A stretch of DNA of 64,000 nucleotides from Maea johnstoni. Lineage: Eukaryota; Annelida; Polychaeta; Spionida; Magelonidae. The DNA lies in assembly GCA_963942565.1 (NCBI GenBank), contig OZ012698.1:33664827-33728826 (forward strand), written 5' to 3'. Below are positions 13,560-25,859 of the stretch, in pieces; position 1 is the stretch's first letter, and every line of letters begins with the position of its first letter. A program made the translations under genes and the position numbers. A model generated the notes under the pieces. The model did not search any database and was not told the DNA's origin. It was given only the letters and a program-made list of their open reading frames with translations.

Positions 13560-15290
13560 GGTCAGAATTAGGGAAGTAGGGATAGGAGACTGAACTGGGA
13601 AGTGAATTTTGGTCTTGATTGGACACACTTTTACTGCATTGGGCATATTCTATGATGTAAATAACATGGACACAATAACTGACGTTAATTTTAACATAAT
13701 GCTGGAATCAATACAAAATATTATTAAGACATGGGAAAGTAGATGCTTAACAGCCTATGGTAAAGCTACAACGGTTAAAAGTTTAATAGCATCAAAATAT
13801 ACTCACCTTCGCCTGTCCCTACCTAGCCCTGATGCATCAATGATCAAAACAATAGAGAATCTGATATATGAATTTGTGTGGAACAATAAGCCAGCTAAAT
13901 TCCGGAAGAGTATTATGGAATCAGATATCAAATATGGTGGCATGTCCCTACACAATTTGAGTGACTTCTCCCAATGCTTGAAATTGTCCTGGCTACGTAG
14001 GTTACAAAGGTCAAACGCAAAATGGGCACATCTGCCAAGACTTTGGGAAGTGGATCAGACTCTACAATTTGGTAAAAATATTTGAGAAAGACTTTTATTG
14101 TTTGTTACCAATCCCTTTTGGAAGAACATTATAACTTCTATCAAATATATATTTGAAAAGAGTAGTGTCACATGCTATTCAGATTTATTTGTAATGCCAT
14201 TGTGGTATAATATTATTTTACGTTTACAACTAAATAGATAATGGTATGAAAATGGTGTTTTGCTAGTTGGAGATATTTTGGTTGATAAGGTTGAAATGTT
14301 AGATCTAGAAAATTTACAGTCCTCCCTAGGCCTCAAGATTAATTTCATTCAATATGGGGAGCTGAAAGCTAAGGTGAAATTTCTGATAAGTTACTACCAA
14401 TTAAACAGAGATCCTACTTTAATGTACCAAAATAACAGACCCATCAATTCATTTGTTCACAACTTTATTAACACAAAGACAAAAAGGGTTGCAGAAATAT
14501 TTACAAATCAGTACATTCATCTGAATCTGACAGCAATAGGGAACGTATTGAACAATGGAACTTCAAAATGAATGTTACAATACAATATGAAGAAATAGCT
14601 GAGGCTTTTATGTGCAATCATGAATACAATCAAAATATTTACTCAAGATATATTCAGTATAGAGTCCTACATCTCAGGATACTCACAAGAGACAAATTAC
14701 TGAAGATGAAAATCATTGATTATGACAGTTGCCTAACCTGACAGCATTAAACATTTATTTATCAATTGTGAATATTCAGCAACATTGTGGACTGAAGTTG
14801 AGAAGTGGATTAACAGTATTGGATTTTTGAATTACAAAATAGACCATAAAATCAAAATTCTTAGTGACAGGAAAAAAAGCACTTTATTATCAATCTGATA
14901 TTGTTATCTACCACGTCAACAGGGAGTCGAAAACGGGTACTGCCATTCTACATGTAAAAAGGATATTGAAAAAATATATGGTGACTGAAAAAATTGGGCA
15001 CAAATTAATGATTGTTAAGAGCAATTTCTAAGTAGATGGCACCCAGTAATTGCAGAACTGGAAAGACTAAAATAACTTTATTTTGCACCAATTAAATACG
15101 TTTAAAATATAGTTATGCAATTCGTATATATTTCTACTTTTTGTACTATATTCATTTTTTGTCAATAGTGACGATGATCTTTCTATCTGTACTGCATTTT
15201 CTCTCTCGTTCTGTTTGTATGTAAAATGAGATGAGATCTTTTTCTTTGTCTGAGATACGCAATAAACAAAAAACTTTTCAAATTAAAAAA
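13560..15290 (+). mobile_element. L1/Tx1-like LINE, 3' fragment, decayed
   Basis: Plus-strand frames encode the C-terminal part of a non-LTR reverse transcriptase polyprotein. At 13609-14085 there is the post-catalytic region typical of L1/Tx1 clades: W-x-x-R-x-L-T-x-x-GK-x-T-x-VKSL, then EFVWNNKPAK and GGMSLHNL. At 14260-14571 is the following helical region, and at about 14640-14800 a decayed HLRILTRDKLLKM segment ahead of a cysteine-rich tail. Stops split it: one at about 14083, one inside the 14240 region and several after 14570. The 5' half is missing. It ends in AATAAACAAAAAAC. It lies just left of block C and may sit in the gene X intron of that copy. Confidence 0.75.
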
Positions 15291-15399
15291 AGGTTATATT
15301 AGAATATTTAGGCCAATGTGTACACTCTAGATGCAAAAAGTTTAATACAAGTCTCTCAATTAATAGTAATTGATAGTAACATTTATTTTTCATTTACAG

Positions 15400-15696
15400 G
15401 TGGCTAGTTGGAGTTCCCTGGACTGGTTAAAGTCTGTGCGCGGCCAAACGTACGAGTGGGACGCCATTTTGGGAACAGGTTTTGACGTCGTCGTGCATGC
15501 CATTAACGTCTACCTGCTCTGCACGTACATGAGCAGCGTGGAGGTCATCGCGGCCTTGGTGCTCACGCAGGCGCTGCTCTACGTCATCATCTTCAACCCT
15601 CGCTTCGCCTGGAGCAGCCCTTCTCTCGTACCCAAGTGGGTAGAGAAACGAATCCAACCCATACCCGATGATGACCAAGCCGTGGGTTCATCTTAG
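15400..15696 (+). CDS. Gene X paralogue, last coding exon (block C)
   Basis: The acceptor TTTTTCATTTACAG ends at 15399 and the frame is open for 98 codons to TAA. It matches the last exon of gene X in length (98 against 97 residues) and in the blocks SWSSLDWLKSV, YLLCTYMSSVEVIAALVL and WVEKRIQP, with many replacements elsewhere. An intact frame despite the divergence suggests the copy has been functional. Its first coding exon is not in the window: the L1/Tx1-like LINE and then the contig edge lie upstream. Whether the gene is complete cannot be judged here. Confidence 0.7.
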   Translation: MASWSSLDWLKSVRGQTYEWDAILGTGFDVVVHAINVYLLCTYMSSVEVIAALVLTQALLYVIIFNPRFAWSSPSLVPKWVEKRIQPIPDDDQAVGSS

Positions 15697-15784
15697 AGAC
15701 ACACTAGCGTATTTTATGTGGCGCCCCTGGTGGTGTTTTTAGGAACTAAAATTCACTACTTAATACGGTGGACTTTAATTTCAT

Positions 15785-15981
15785 GCAGGCGTCAGGATTG
15801 ACGTTTTGGAAGCTTGTGATCTTGGAATCCCCTATCTGGGGTTAGTGTTTAGGAATCATGTACAGGGTAATTGTCAGGGTTACCTAGCCCTAACCCTAAC
15901 CATGGACCTGATTCCTAATCCTAACCCCAGGTAGGGGATTCCAAGATCACAAGTTTCAATGACGTCATTCCTGACACCTGC
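15785..15981. mobile_element. Palindromic MITE-like insertion in block C 3' flank
   Basis: Arms of about 75 bases (15785-15858 and 15906-15981) are imperfect inverted copies, both containing GTGATCTTGGAATCCCCTA. Blocks A and B lack the segment. The loop holds CCCTAACCCTAACC, probably a chance resemblance to telomere repeat. Confidence 0.75.
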
Positions 15982-16288
15982 GGGGAACAAGAGTCTTCGC
16001 CAACTTATATCATTGTATTCAGCCCTATACGCTCATGAAAGTTGACCTCATGAATAGATGTTGATCATCTAAGATAACACTTAACAATTGAAGAGTAGTG
16101 TGTCTGCCCTAAAGGCAATTCTATTGCACAAAAATACCCTGATGATGTTTTGGCCTTTAATTAGGATTTTCTTGTTATTCCTCCACGAAATTCCAAATGA
16201 AAATATTATGTTACACTGAGCACTAAAACTCATCGTAAGGAATTGTAATGGTATTGCCTAGAGAGTTGTAAACGCATCTTGAAATAGA

Positions 16289-16294
16289 AATAAA
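16289..16294 (+). promoter_or_regulatory. Probable poly(A) signal, block C
   Basis: AATAAA lies at the position equivalent to those in blocks A and B. Confidence 0.45.
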
Positions 16295-16734
16295 TCAAGT
16301 GACATTTTGCCAAAAGTTGATTAATTGATTCGAAACAAATGAAAACACCTTTGTCATTGTTTAGTAGCTGTATTAACCATTCAGTTTCACGCAGCTGATC
16401 CATACTGAAACTATCACCATGACGAGTGTGCACCATTATTCAATTCTACAAAAAATTGAAGTCTGACAAGGAATCACGTAAGGAAGTTTCCATTGACTTT
16501 GAGTTAGGCGGATGTTTTCGCTGGGTACTCTGGTGTCCTCCATCACTTACAGCTATCCGACTGGTCACGACTTCGCCACAATATGGAGGGAAAGGTGACG
16601 ATAAACAAAATCCATTTAAATATATACTGTAAATCTGGAAATAGGTGCGTATGTGTAATTATAGCGTTTTTGCGTCACGCACAATACACACTTATTAATA
16701 AGTTTAGTTCAGTATTCATCCACTAAATGGCGCC

Positions 16735-19700
16735 ATATAGTCCAGTCAATCTAACTGATTTTGGGGCTCAACGTCACAATAAATGCAACAGAATTTTTTT
16801 CACTTCTGTGAGGGAAGGCATAGTCTCCTGCATAATATACTGAAAGTCTACCAAAATCATCCCTTGGGAAAGGGGTCAACGGCAGCCATCTTTGAAGATG
16901 GCTGCCAATTTCACTATTCAGTACTGTACTCCACACTTTCATTTTTCCCTTACACAAATTTAGTCTTAGAAACCTAAAACCAGCTTTATTTCACTTTTGA
17001 TAATATGTTTGAATATTCCATGCAAAATTTGTTTCAAAAAAGTTTTAATTTTGGCTCTTTTAATTCAGAAAAAGTAGAAAAAACATGAAAATCAGCCCAA
17101 TTTACTCCGAGTTGTTTATGATAGCATTAAAAACATTTGAAACTTTACTTTTTCTTCCACTTTCAGCATTCCTAAGGCTTCTTATCAGTTCATTATGGGT
17201 CCCAGTTTCCTTATAATTTGTTCATAATAGGTGTTTTTTAACAGGTTTACTATTTCAGTTCTTAATTGGCCACAACCATATCAAACATGTGTACCTCCAA
17301 ACCTTATGTAGTGAGGCTGAATCTTTATCTTTTAGAGTTTACACCTATGACACATTATCTGAAAAGTGTTTCTCCATGGAAACCAGAGAGTAAGCTGTAG
17401 ACTACACCCCTCTGCGCTGCCCCTCCATCCCCCCCCCCCCCCCCCCCCCAATTAAAAATGGAAATCTCTCCAGGGCTTGCTCTGGTTACCCAAAAGGGAG
17501 GCTCTGTTTTGAAGGTCTTGTCCTAATGGAAAGGCCCCCAGACGTCCATAGACAAAGGCTTACTAAAGAAGCCTCAAAATTAAATTTCTGCTAGTCCGTA
17601 GGTGACCCGCTAGGGGCTGCAGACAAGGACGGTCGGCGCATGCGCACCTAACATCCTCTTCTTTTAACATATAGGGCAAATGCCTGCCTTCAGGGAATAA
17701 AATTCCAGGTCCTAGGGGAGGATACAGAATGCTCGCAGGTAAGTATTTATCATAAAAGAAATTACTTCTAATTTCCTGTTTTATTAGTAAATCCTTACCT
17801 GCTCCCATTGGGAGCAGAGTACCACCGATTAGCATAAGCTGTGGAAGGATCTGAAATTACTTTCTAGCCGCTGTGCCGGCCACCACCATCACCGCTCTAC
17901 TAAACCGTCCCCTCATAGCAGGGAGGTCCTTCAAGTAGAAGCGTGCGAAGGTCTGAGGGCGACTCCAGGCCGCAGCATCCATAATATCCTCAAACGGTAC
18001 ACCTACGGTGGCCGCCCAAGTGGTTGCGACCCCTCTGGTGTCGTGAGTACGAATGCCCATCTGCTCTCTCTGCTCGCGCGACAAGTGCAAGTACGCCCCA
18101 GAGATGGCCTCCTTCACCCAACCAGCCGCAGTACCCTTGGAAGCCTTCTTGTATGGCTCTTTCGAGATAACGAAGAGAGCCTTCTCCGCGCCCCGAAGGG
18201 GTTTGGTAAGCCTCAGATACCATTTCAGAGCTCTGAGTGGACAATGTACCTTATCATCTGGTGAGTGCTCCTTTAAGCTCAGCAAGAACACCGAGCTAGG
18301 AGTGAAGGACAAAGACTGGTTTTTATCCAGCAAGAGGGAAGGGAGGAGACGAACTCCACCATTTTCCCATCTCAGGTGGCTAGGGTTTATCCTGCAAGAG
18401 TGGACCCAGCTCACCCGCCTAGCCGATGCTAGCTGTGTGAGGAAGGCCGTCTTGATGTCCACTGACTTCAAGGGGGCCGCATGTAGGGGCTCAAACAGTG
18501 GGCCCGCCAGGTACTTAAGTACCGTCGGAAGGTCCCATGTTTCCCTGAGAGTTCTCGGCCTGGCTGCCACGACAAAGATACCCTTCAAGAGGGTAGAGAG
18601 GTCGGTGTTCGAAGACACCGTGGACCCATCCGAAAACCCTGGTGTATAGCCGCAATAGCCAACCTATGCCCTGCAAAAGTGGACGGGGTAAGGGATTCCC
18701 TTTATGCCAGATTGTCATCCGCAAGGACGTTCTTGTCCCCGGACAGGTGGCTGGCCAAAAGAAAGATGTCGTGTTGCCTGCACCATGCCCAGACGTCCAG
18801 TGCCAGACGGCACAGAGACAGGGACTGAGTCCCGCCCACCTTGTTGATATAGGCAACCTTGGTGGAATTGTCGGAAATGACATCCACAGCAGTGCCCTGC
18901 AACTGAGGTAGGAAATGCTTCAGGGTTAGCCAGACCGCTTGAAGCTCGAGCCAATTGATGTGTCGCTTGGCCCAGGCTCTTAACCAATGCCCGGAGACCA
19001 CCCAGTCGCCTAGGTGGCCTCCCCACCCTTCCTTGGAGGCATCTGTTACGATCAACATAGTCGGATCTGGATGCAGGAAGGGGTGGCCAACTCGAAGATT
19101 GGCCTGTGACGTCCACCACTCGAGAGTCGCCTCGTTCAGGTGGATGCGTATGTACGGGCTGTCCGAGACCTGTGTCCACTGGTCGTGGAGCATCAGCTGA
19201 AACGACCGCGTGTGGACTACCGCCATAGGAACCAACTCGCGGAGGCTGGACAGGTGTCCTAGAAACGTCTGCCAGGTCTTCGCCGGCTGCGCAGTTCTCG
19301 CCAGCAAAGAGGCCACTAGGCGGGTAGCCCTGAGAATCCTCCTTTCACTCGGGAACACAAGCATATTCAGGAGATCCAGGGTCGAACCCAGGAAGGCCGG
19401 GGCCTGAGTGGGGGTGAGCTGGGACTTGCCCTCGTTCACAAGGAACCCCAGCTTGTTCACCCAGAATAGAGTCAAATCTCGGAGAGGCTCCACCAGGGAT
19501 TTTGACTGACTTTTCATCATTCAATCGTCCAAGTACTGGTGCATATCGACACCTTGTACTTTGAGGAAGACCTCTATGACCCTCACGATCCTTGTGAAGA
19601 CTCTGGGAGCCGTCGACAGACCGAAGGGGAGCACCAGGAACTCAATGGCTCTGCCGTTGTAAGCGAAGCATAGGTACCTGGTATGCTCTGGCGCCACGGC

Positions 19701-20865
19701 CACGTGAAAGTAGGCGTCTCTAAAATCGATAGAGATCGCCCACGTTTTGGACCGACTTAAGTGACTCAAATGTTCTGAGGTGTTCTGTCGTTGTTGAGCT
19801 GCCTCCCCTAGGCAATCCATAACTGTTCGCAGTGTCTCCATCCGAAAGGATGGGGGAACTACAAATTTGTTGAAAGCCTTGAGGTTGAGAATAGGCCTCC
19901 AGCCACCCAATTTCTTGGCTACTAGGAAAATCGAGGAGTAGAACCCGGGCGTCTCAGGAGACACTGGAATCTCTCTTATGGCCTGCTTGTCCAACATGGA
20001 CTGGAGACCTCTCTCGAGGTCCGCCCTTCGAGATGGATTTTTGGGGGTCTCCGTCCACCATACCCTCGACGTAGTCGGAGGTTTTGCCGTGAACTCGATC
20101 CTGTAGCCCCTGGTCACCGTTTCTAGGACAAATTTGTCTGAGGTGACCAGAAGCCACAGGTGGGCGAAGGAGGGGGAGGGGGGTACTTTCAAGGGTGGTA
20201 AATTACACCCACCCCTAATTTGTGACCAGAAACGCATTTCTTTCTATTAAAATGTCCTTCTGTGAAAGATAGACTATTAAAATACTAACCTCAACAGATT
20301 TAGTTATAAGGTTTTATTATGTTACGTGATTTGCACAGAGTTATGGTAGCATCCCTGAAACAGTTATCATGTTAAAAAAGATATTTCATGAACACCAGAG
20401 AAGGAATCTGGGTTCATAAAGTAATCAGGTAAAGGAATACAAATAGTAATGAATATCAAATTACCATGGGTTTGAACATTTTTGGAAACACTTTGAGAAG
20501 ATTTTTGTCAAATTTTGCACTCTTTTCAGCTTTAATTTCATTGAAAGTTATAAATTTCAACATTTTCCCCCTAACAAATCTTGCATAAAATATCACAATG
20601 AGTTGTAGATAGGAAATAGAAACAAGTTTTATGATCACTAGTCTGAATCTTTTCAAGAGAAAAAAGTAAATCAGAAGCATAGTATTGTAATAGGCAATTT
20701 GGCGGCCCTCTTTAAAGATGGCCGCCGTTGACCCATTTCCCATGGGATGATTTTGGTAGACTTTTGGTATATTATGCAGGACACCATCCCTAAACTCACA
20801 GAAGTGAAAAAAAATCTGTTGCAATTATTGTGACGTTGACCCCCAGATTGACTGGCATTGAAACG
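16735..20865 (-). mobile_element. DIRS-like tyrosine-recombinase retroelement fossil with flanking inverted repeats
   Basis: The coding core lies at about 17.5-20.2 kb on the minus strand. Its parts, in transcription order, are a reverse transcriptase region (about 19.5-20.2 kb), an RNase H region (about 18.7-19.5 kb) and a tyrosine recombinase region (about 17.85-18.6 kb, with the C-terminal HDTRGVATTWA-type box). This order is that of DIRS retrotransposons. No gag-like region is recognised. It is broken, with a small number of breaks, and its long open stretches suggest it is not very old. Inverted repeats of at least 165 bases flank it (16741-16908 and 20697-20861), and I see no target duplication. 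They may be the element's own inverted termini or belong to a host element. Confidence 0.75.
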
Positions 20866-20869
20866 GAGC

Positions 20870-21480
20870 TACTCGAATAATATCAACAGTGTTAAGGGGT
20901 GGGAGGGAGAAATAATCAAGATAAAACAATTAACTTGTTTATATCATGCAAAATATATTCAGATAGTAAAATGTATTCAATCTAACAATGTAAAAAGCAT
21001 AATATTGAAAGCATTTTTGATACTGGTATGTAGTAAGGTGGGCACAATTACTAGCTTTGTTTGTAAGTTCAGCAAACGTTTGTGTGTGACTGTGTACTGG
21101 TTTCACACACCAGAGCTTTCTGGGTCACAGTACCACAGGAAAGTGATGTATGGAGGAGAGAAATTTCTTTCCGGTTCCGGGTTTCATACCTGGTCGAGAA
21201 AACATACAATACCCTGTGGAAAGCGATGAAATCCTTAAACAAAATATACCACGTTTTCCTCAATCTTGTTTGACTTTTTGCTGGATGTCGATCACGTAGA
21301 CAAGAACATAATGTTCGTTCTCTTTCCGGGTTTTGTATCTGGTGCGATATAACAAATAAATTGTTGAAAGCTACGAAAGGACTATAAAGCAAAAGAAAAT
21401 CACGACTGTGTCCTAGAATTTTCTCGTGCTGTCGGTCACGTACCCCTGACATAACTGGGTCAATGTTGACATTGCCTACT
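20870..21480. other. Block C insertion with two diverged direct repeats
   Basis: About 21160-21290 and 21310-21440 share an order of motifs (TTTCCGG, then TATCTGGT or TACCTGGT, then GAAAGC, then CGGTCACGTA or CGATCACGTA), which suggests an old tandem duplication of about 130 bases. No gene is seen. Confidence 0.4.
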
Positions 21481-21528
21481 CGTGATCATTATTTATCACA
21501 CATGGCCAGAGCAACATTAGCGATATAG

Positions 21529-21679
21529 AGGTTCTTGGACGCGTGTGCTAGAGAATGATATTTCTTACACGAGGGGACAGAATTTTCATCTTGGAACGAG
21601 CCTCTGGCGAGTTCCATGATGTAAATTCTGTCCCCGAGTGTAAGAAATATCATACTCTAGCACACAAGTTCAAGAACCT
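21529..21679. mobile_element. Palindromic MITE, ~150 bp
   Basis: It runs from AGGTTCTTGGAC to CAAGAACCT. The arms share GATATTTCTTACAC and its inverse, and GGACAGAATTT, with a loop around GAGCCTCTGGCGA. It is absent from A and B at the equivalent place. Confidence 0.75.
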
Positions 21680-22289
21680 ATTTCTGCCACGTCCCATAGA
21701 TAAATAAACAGTAAATAATCGGGGAAGCTTCAAATATAATGAGCGTGCCTGAGCACGTGCCTGGCATTTCTAGGTCACGTTGCTAAGCAACGAACGTAAT
21801 GCAGTGTTCCATATATGGCAATCTTAACCAAATATGGTAATAAAATCATTCCAAATGCCCATTGGGAATGGCCATTGGGATTCGAATTTCTTCAATGGGT
21901 ATTTCAGCCCCATAGTGGTAGAAAAATAAATCATATAGGAATGTTTTCACAAATATTTGGAGAAAAGTTCATTTTCTTATCTTAATCTATGTCTCTTTAG
22001 AAATGATTTTGATATTTACTTAAAGTATATGAGAACATGTCTATTCATGATTTAGTAATGGTAGGGCAAAGAAGAATTGCAATGAAACGCAATCCCAAAT
22101 TCCTATCACGTGTCCATGGAAACTGATGCAGAAATTGCATTGGAATAGTAAAAAAAGTCCACATAGCTCCTGGCATGCATGAACATTTTGGCGCATGTGA
22201 TGTAGATTTTTAGATTTCATCAGGTTTGAAATGCATGACCATCCGGATTTAACTGCTATGATTTAACTGTACTACGTGCAAAAGTGGTA

Positions 22290-22495
22290 ATCTTACCCTT
22301 ATGCTGCTGGTGCCTAATTTGACCAATACAAAATTGTGCAAAAAAACTATGAAATAATTGAAATCCTGGCACAAATAGGTACTCATCTGCGAGTACGCAG
22401 CAAGAGCTTTCCAATGAATACCAACTTGAAAGGGTGTAAATGGTTTTAAAAAACTTTGCGTTCTTGTGTTTTTGATGAAGGTAGCCTTATTCCAG
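22290..22495. repeat. Interspersed repeat, copy 1
   Basis: CTTATGCTGCTGGTGCCTAA, CCAATACAAAATTGTGCAAA and TAGGTACTCATCTG recur in the same order at 46345-46545 in the ABCC gene. The family is unknown to me. Confidence 0.6.
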
Positions 22496-22529
22496 TTCAC
22501 CCTCCGAACCTGGCAGCAGGATTGCAATA

Positions 22530-22740
22530 CTGTGAATCACTTTTAAGTATAGCGGGAACAATAAAATAGCGATAATAGCGCTCTGCCCATATGCGCTATT
22601 GTAAAATCCTCGTCTTTATTAAATTCTTAATTGAACTTGCTGCTGCTGTTCTAGTTCAACGCTATACTTAGATCACGCTATCCAGGACAGTACCGCAGTT
22701 ACGCTATATAATGTTCTCTCCATATTTAAGTGATTTACAG
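22530..22740. mobile_element. TA-flanked MITE (family M), copy 1
   Basis: The element is bounded by TA on each side and by inverted ends CTGTGAATCACTT and AAGTGATTTACAG. Blocks A and B have no insertion at the matching place (GCAATATATAAG). Copies 2 and 3 are at 45709-45918 and 50457-50665. TA target duplication fits the Tc1/mariner group. Confidence 0.8.
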
Positions 22741-23269
22741 TAGATGATAGGTATGCAATCAAGCAACGGGCTCTGTTTTGGCTGCTGACTGGGCCAGGCA
22801 CTGGTATTGCCACGACCACTCACGATCCGTGATCGATTCCTACAACAGTTTCACAGCATGTCTTAGACAAAGCGCTAGACTGCTATGCCTTTGGGGAAGT
22901 ACCTGTGCAATACCAGTCAAAAGAATAGCCAAAAGCCAAGACAAGACACCGGCCAATAGACTATTCATAAGTCCAGTAAATAAACAACACGCCAAAGGAC
23001 AAGACCGAAGACTGCCAATAGACCACCCTAAAAAAGCCTATACATGTCACCTTTCAAATAAGACCTCATGACAAGTATAAGCTCATATTGAACCTAAATC
23101 ATTCTGATGGTGCATTTATCAATTAAAGAGATTACAGAGTTGTAAGGCCATGAATGCATGCATGGAGAAAATGTGTTAAATATGAGAGAAACAGATATGT
23201 CTGAATACCATTTTGGGTGCGTAAATAATTCTTTATTCAGCCATTTACAGAAAGATTGCCGGCAGTTTT

Positions 23270-23640
23270 TAAGTATCCTACATTTTTCAGTTTTCCTGCA
23301 GAATTAATTTTTACCCCCCCCCCCCCCCCAAATAAAAAAACACACAAAAAACAAGAAAATTGTGATAATTACATAGTACCTTATATGCTTATCAATCATT
23401 GACGACAGTGACTACCTAATCTTATGTTGTTTATGGGTGTGTACCTAAACTAATATAAATACTTTCTTCTTTTTCTTTAATGTCAGAGATTTCTATGGAC
23501 ACTGTAAGATATTCCAAAGTACCCGTGACTTATAACTCACTTAATCTAAGTCTCTGATTCAACACTATTGCATGATGAAAATGAAAAAAGTTTCAGAAAA
23601 TAAATAAATAAGGTAACACACGGTCGCAAAACCAGTTTTT
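23270..23640. other. Junction between block C and block B
   Basis: A poly-C run, AT-rich DNA and no recognisable gene. Block B proper can be confirmed only from 23848, because block A starts at the window edge. Confidence 0.4.
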
Positions 23641-23714
23641 AACAGTGCGGATAAGTTAACTCGAATGTGTTTCCCTGAAAAAAGCTCTGCCTAAATGTAG
23701 AGGGGATTTTGCCA

Positions 23715-23907
23715 TCGTACAGGTACGCCCTCTGGCTTAGGAATGCCACACGACTCGCATCATGGTTGTACACACACGTCATCAATTCATGCCGACGGTC
23801 AACGGTGGCGACACCTATCGCACGGGATCCGGAGAATTTGGGTGTGCCCCTACAAACCTGTACCGGCAGCCACCATAACATACAATCAGGACTACCTGTC
23901 GTAACAG
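23715..23907 (+). other. Candidate exon upstream of gene X, block B
   Basis: GC-richer than its flanks, with a possible acceptor (GCCATCGTACAG ending at 23720) and a good donor AACAG|GTAAGCA at 23907/23908. One plus-strand frame is open throughout. The minus strand is open over 23639-23881 as well (81 codons), so strand and coding status are uncertain. It may be a 5' untranslated exon of gene X. Confidence 0.3.
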
Positions 23908-24154
23908 GTAAGCACTTTTTTCAAGTTGATAATGACTTGGTGATGTTAATGTTCTTAGTAGTTCATTTAAAATAAACGTATCAGTGTCTCGACGTTTCTG
24001 TCTAGATTTTATTTTTCACCCCCTTGACTTGACTCTCCCTTGAAGAAATAGGCACCCCAAAATTGTTGAGTTGCCAATTTTGGGCAAGCAGTCTCTAAAT
24101 CCTGGCTAAGACCCTGAGCCACATACTTTAAACATCTTTTTCAGAAATATCCAG

Positions 24155-24770
24155 GCATATATAGGTTAAGGTTTCTAAAAGCTTGAATCTGATTGTGGAT
24201 GTAAGTGAAGCAGAACTGAACCCTCTCTGGCGCAAGATTCTAGACACCGTCTGAGATCTCCATGGATGCAGGCATGAATGCGTTAATATTTAGATTTGAA
24301 TCTGATCCTGGATGTTGTAAGTTAAAAGGAGAACTGGGCCCACTCTGACCTGGGTTTCTTAAGCCCCTGTCTGAGGTACGTCTCCAGGCATGAATGGGTT
24401 AATATTTAGATTTGAATCTGATCCTGGATGTTGTAAGTTAAAAGGAGAACTGGGCCCACTCTGACCTGGGTTTCTTAAGCCCCTGTCTGAGGTACGTCTC
24501 CAGGCATGAATGGGTTAATATTTAGATTTGAATGTGATCCTGGATGTTGTAAGTTAAAAGGAGAACTGGGCCCACTCTGACCTGGGTTTCTTTAGCCCCT
24601 GTCTGAGGTACGTCTCCAGGCATGAATGGGTTAATATTTAGATTTGAATCTGATCCTGGATGTTGTAAGTTAAAAGGAGAACTGGGCCCACTCTGACCTG
24701 GGTTTCTTTAGCCCCTGTCTGAGGTACGTCTCCAGGCATGAATGGGTTAATATTTAGATTTGATAGGTGA
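24155..24770. repeat. Tandem repeat, 116 bp unit, block B allele
   Basis: Six units; the landmark TGAATGGGTTAATATTTAG recurs at 24391, 24507, 24623 and 24739, exactly 116 bases apart, and these last units are almost identical. Block A has about four older-looking units. Confidence 0.85.
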
Positions 24771-25204
24771 TTTGTTCTTGCTGCTCTTTTCCATGGTAAT
24801 GAATTTTCGGGGGGCGTTTAGTTACGGGGTCTCTGCTCATCTACTCCGGGCTGGTTTTTGTGGGTACTCAATGTGTCGACCTTGGCATACCCATACCGAC
24901 AGTGCCTAATAGAGGTTCGGGAGGAGGGGTGTTTAGGGTGGCAAGTAAAGTTAACTCATGCCTAGCGCTCTTCTTAAAGTAGCGGGCTGAATCAGGTTAG
25001 ACAGCCTTTCTTGAACCTACATTTTGGTTGAATTCATAGTCCCACCTCGTGTCGTTGCGGTCCATTCACCCGCCAGAATGACATTGGTGTTGTGTCTCAA
25101 TTCCCCAATACATGAAATTAGGCCCGCCCTTCTTGGACACGCCCCCATAAATGATTGATGCTATGACATTTTCCGTTTTAAAACACAGCATCTCCACCTC
25201 GATT

Positions 25205-25780
25205 TTGCTCAAAATAAATGTTCGTTTATTTAATTTTTCTAACATTTTTCTCAATATAGTGCTAAAAATAAATGTTCGTTTATTTATTTTTCTAACATTT
25301 TTCTCAATATAGTGCTGAAAATAAATGTTCGTTTAGATTTGTTTAGATGTCACGTATGCACCATGATGGTGCAAATGTGACACTGTATTTAAATGCTCGT
25401 CTGCATTTATTTACAACATTTTTTGACAGTTTTTGTTCAAAATAAATGTTCGTTTATTAATTTTTCTAACATTTTTCTCAATAGAATACTACAAATAAAC
25501 GTTCGTGAAGGCTTATTTTCAGCAATTTCCTGAAATTTTGCTACAAATAAATGTTCGTAAAGTTTGATTTTCAGCACCTTTTCTGAAATTTTGATACAAA
25601 TAAACGTTCGTGAAGGTTTATTTTCAGCAATTTTATGAATGGTTTGCTAAAAATGAAAGTTCCTCAATTTATCATTTTACGTTCCTCAAATATATCTTTG
25701 CTCAAAATAAACCTTTGTTTACTTATTTTTCTAGCACTTTTCTGAAAATAGTGCTAAAAATAAACGTTCGTTTAAGTTTA
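25205..25780. repeat. Minisatellite with AATAAATGTTCGTTTA core, block B
   Basis: This is the counterpart of 1118-1700, with small differences in the units. Confidence 0.75.
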
Positions 25781-25859
25781 TTGCGGTGTCACGTATGCAC
25801 CGTCGTACAGACCTTTCTGCTAATCACGAAACCTGACTCAACAACAAACAAGGCAAATT

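Larger units (their letters stand above)
15335..23270 (+). repeat. Block C: diverged third copy of the gene X locus
   Basis: Similarity to block A resumes at the end of the gene X intron (15335), and covers the last exon, the 3' flank to about 16560, short pieces near 21485-21527 and 21925-22060, and 22490-23265. Insertions not in A or B interrupt it: a palindrome at 15785, the DIRS-like region at 16735-20865, a palindrome at 21529 and a TA-flanked MITE at 22530. Divergence from A is clearly greater than A versus B, so C is an older duplicate. Confidence 0.7.

Noticed and set aside
15885-15902. CCCTAACCCTAACC suggesting an interstitial telomere
   Set aside because: It is only two units long and sits in the loop of a palindrome.
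18043-19407. Plus-strand frames of 65-198 codons opposite the DIRS-like core
   Set aside because: They are antisense shadows of GC-richer retroelement coding sequence.
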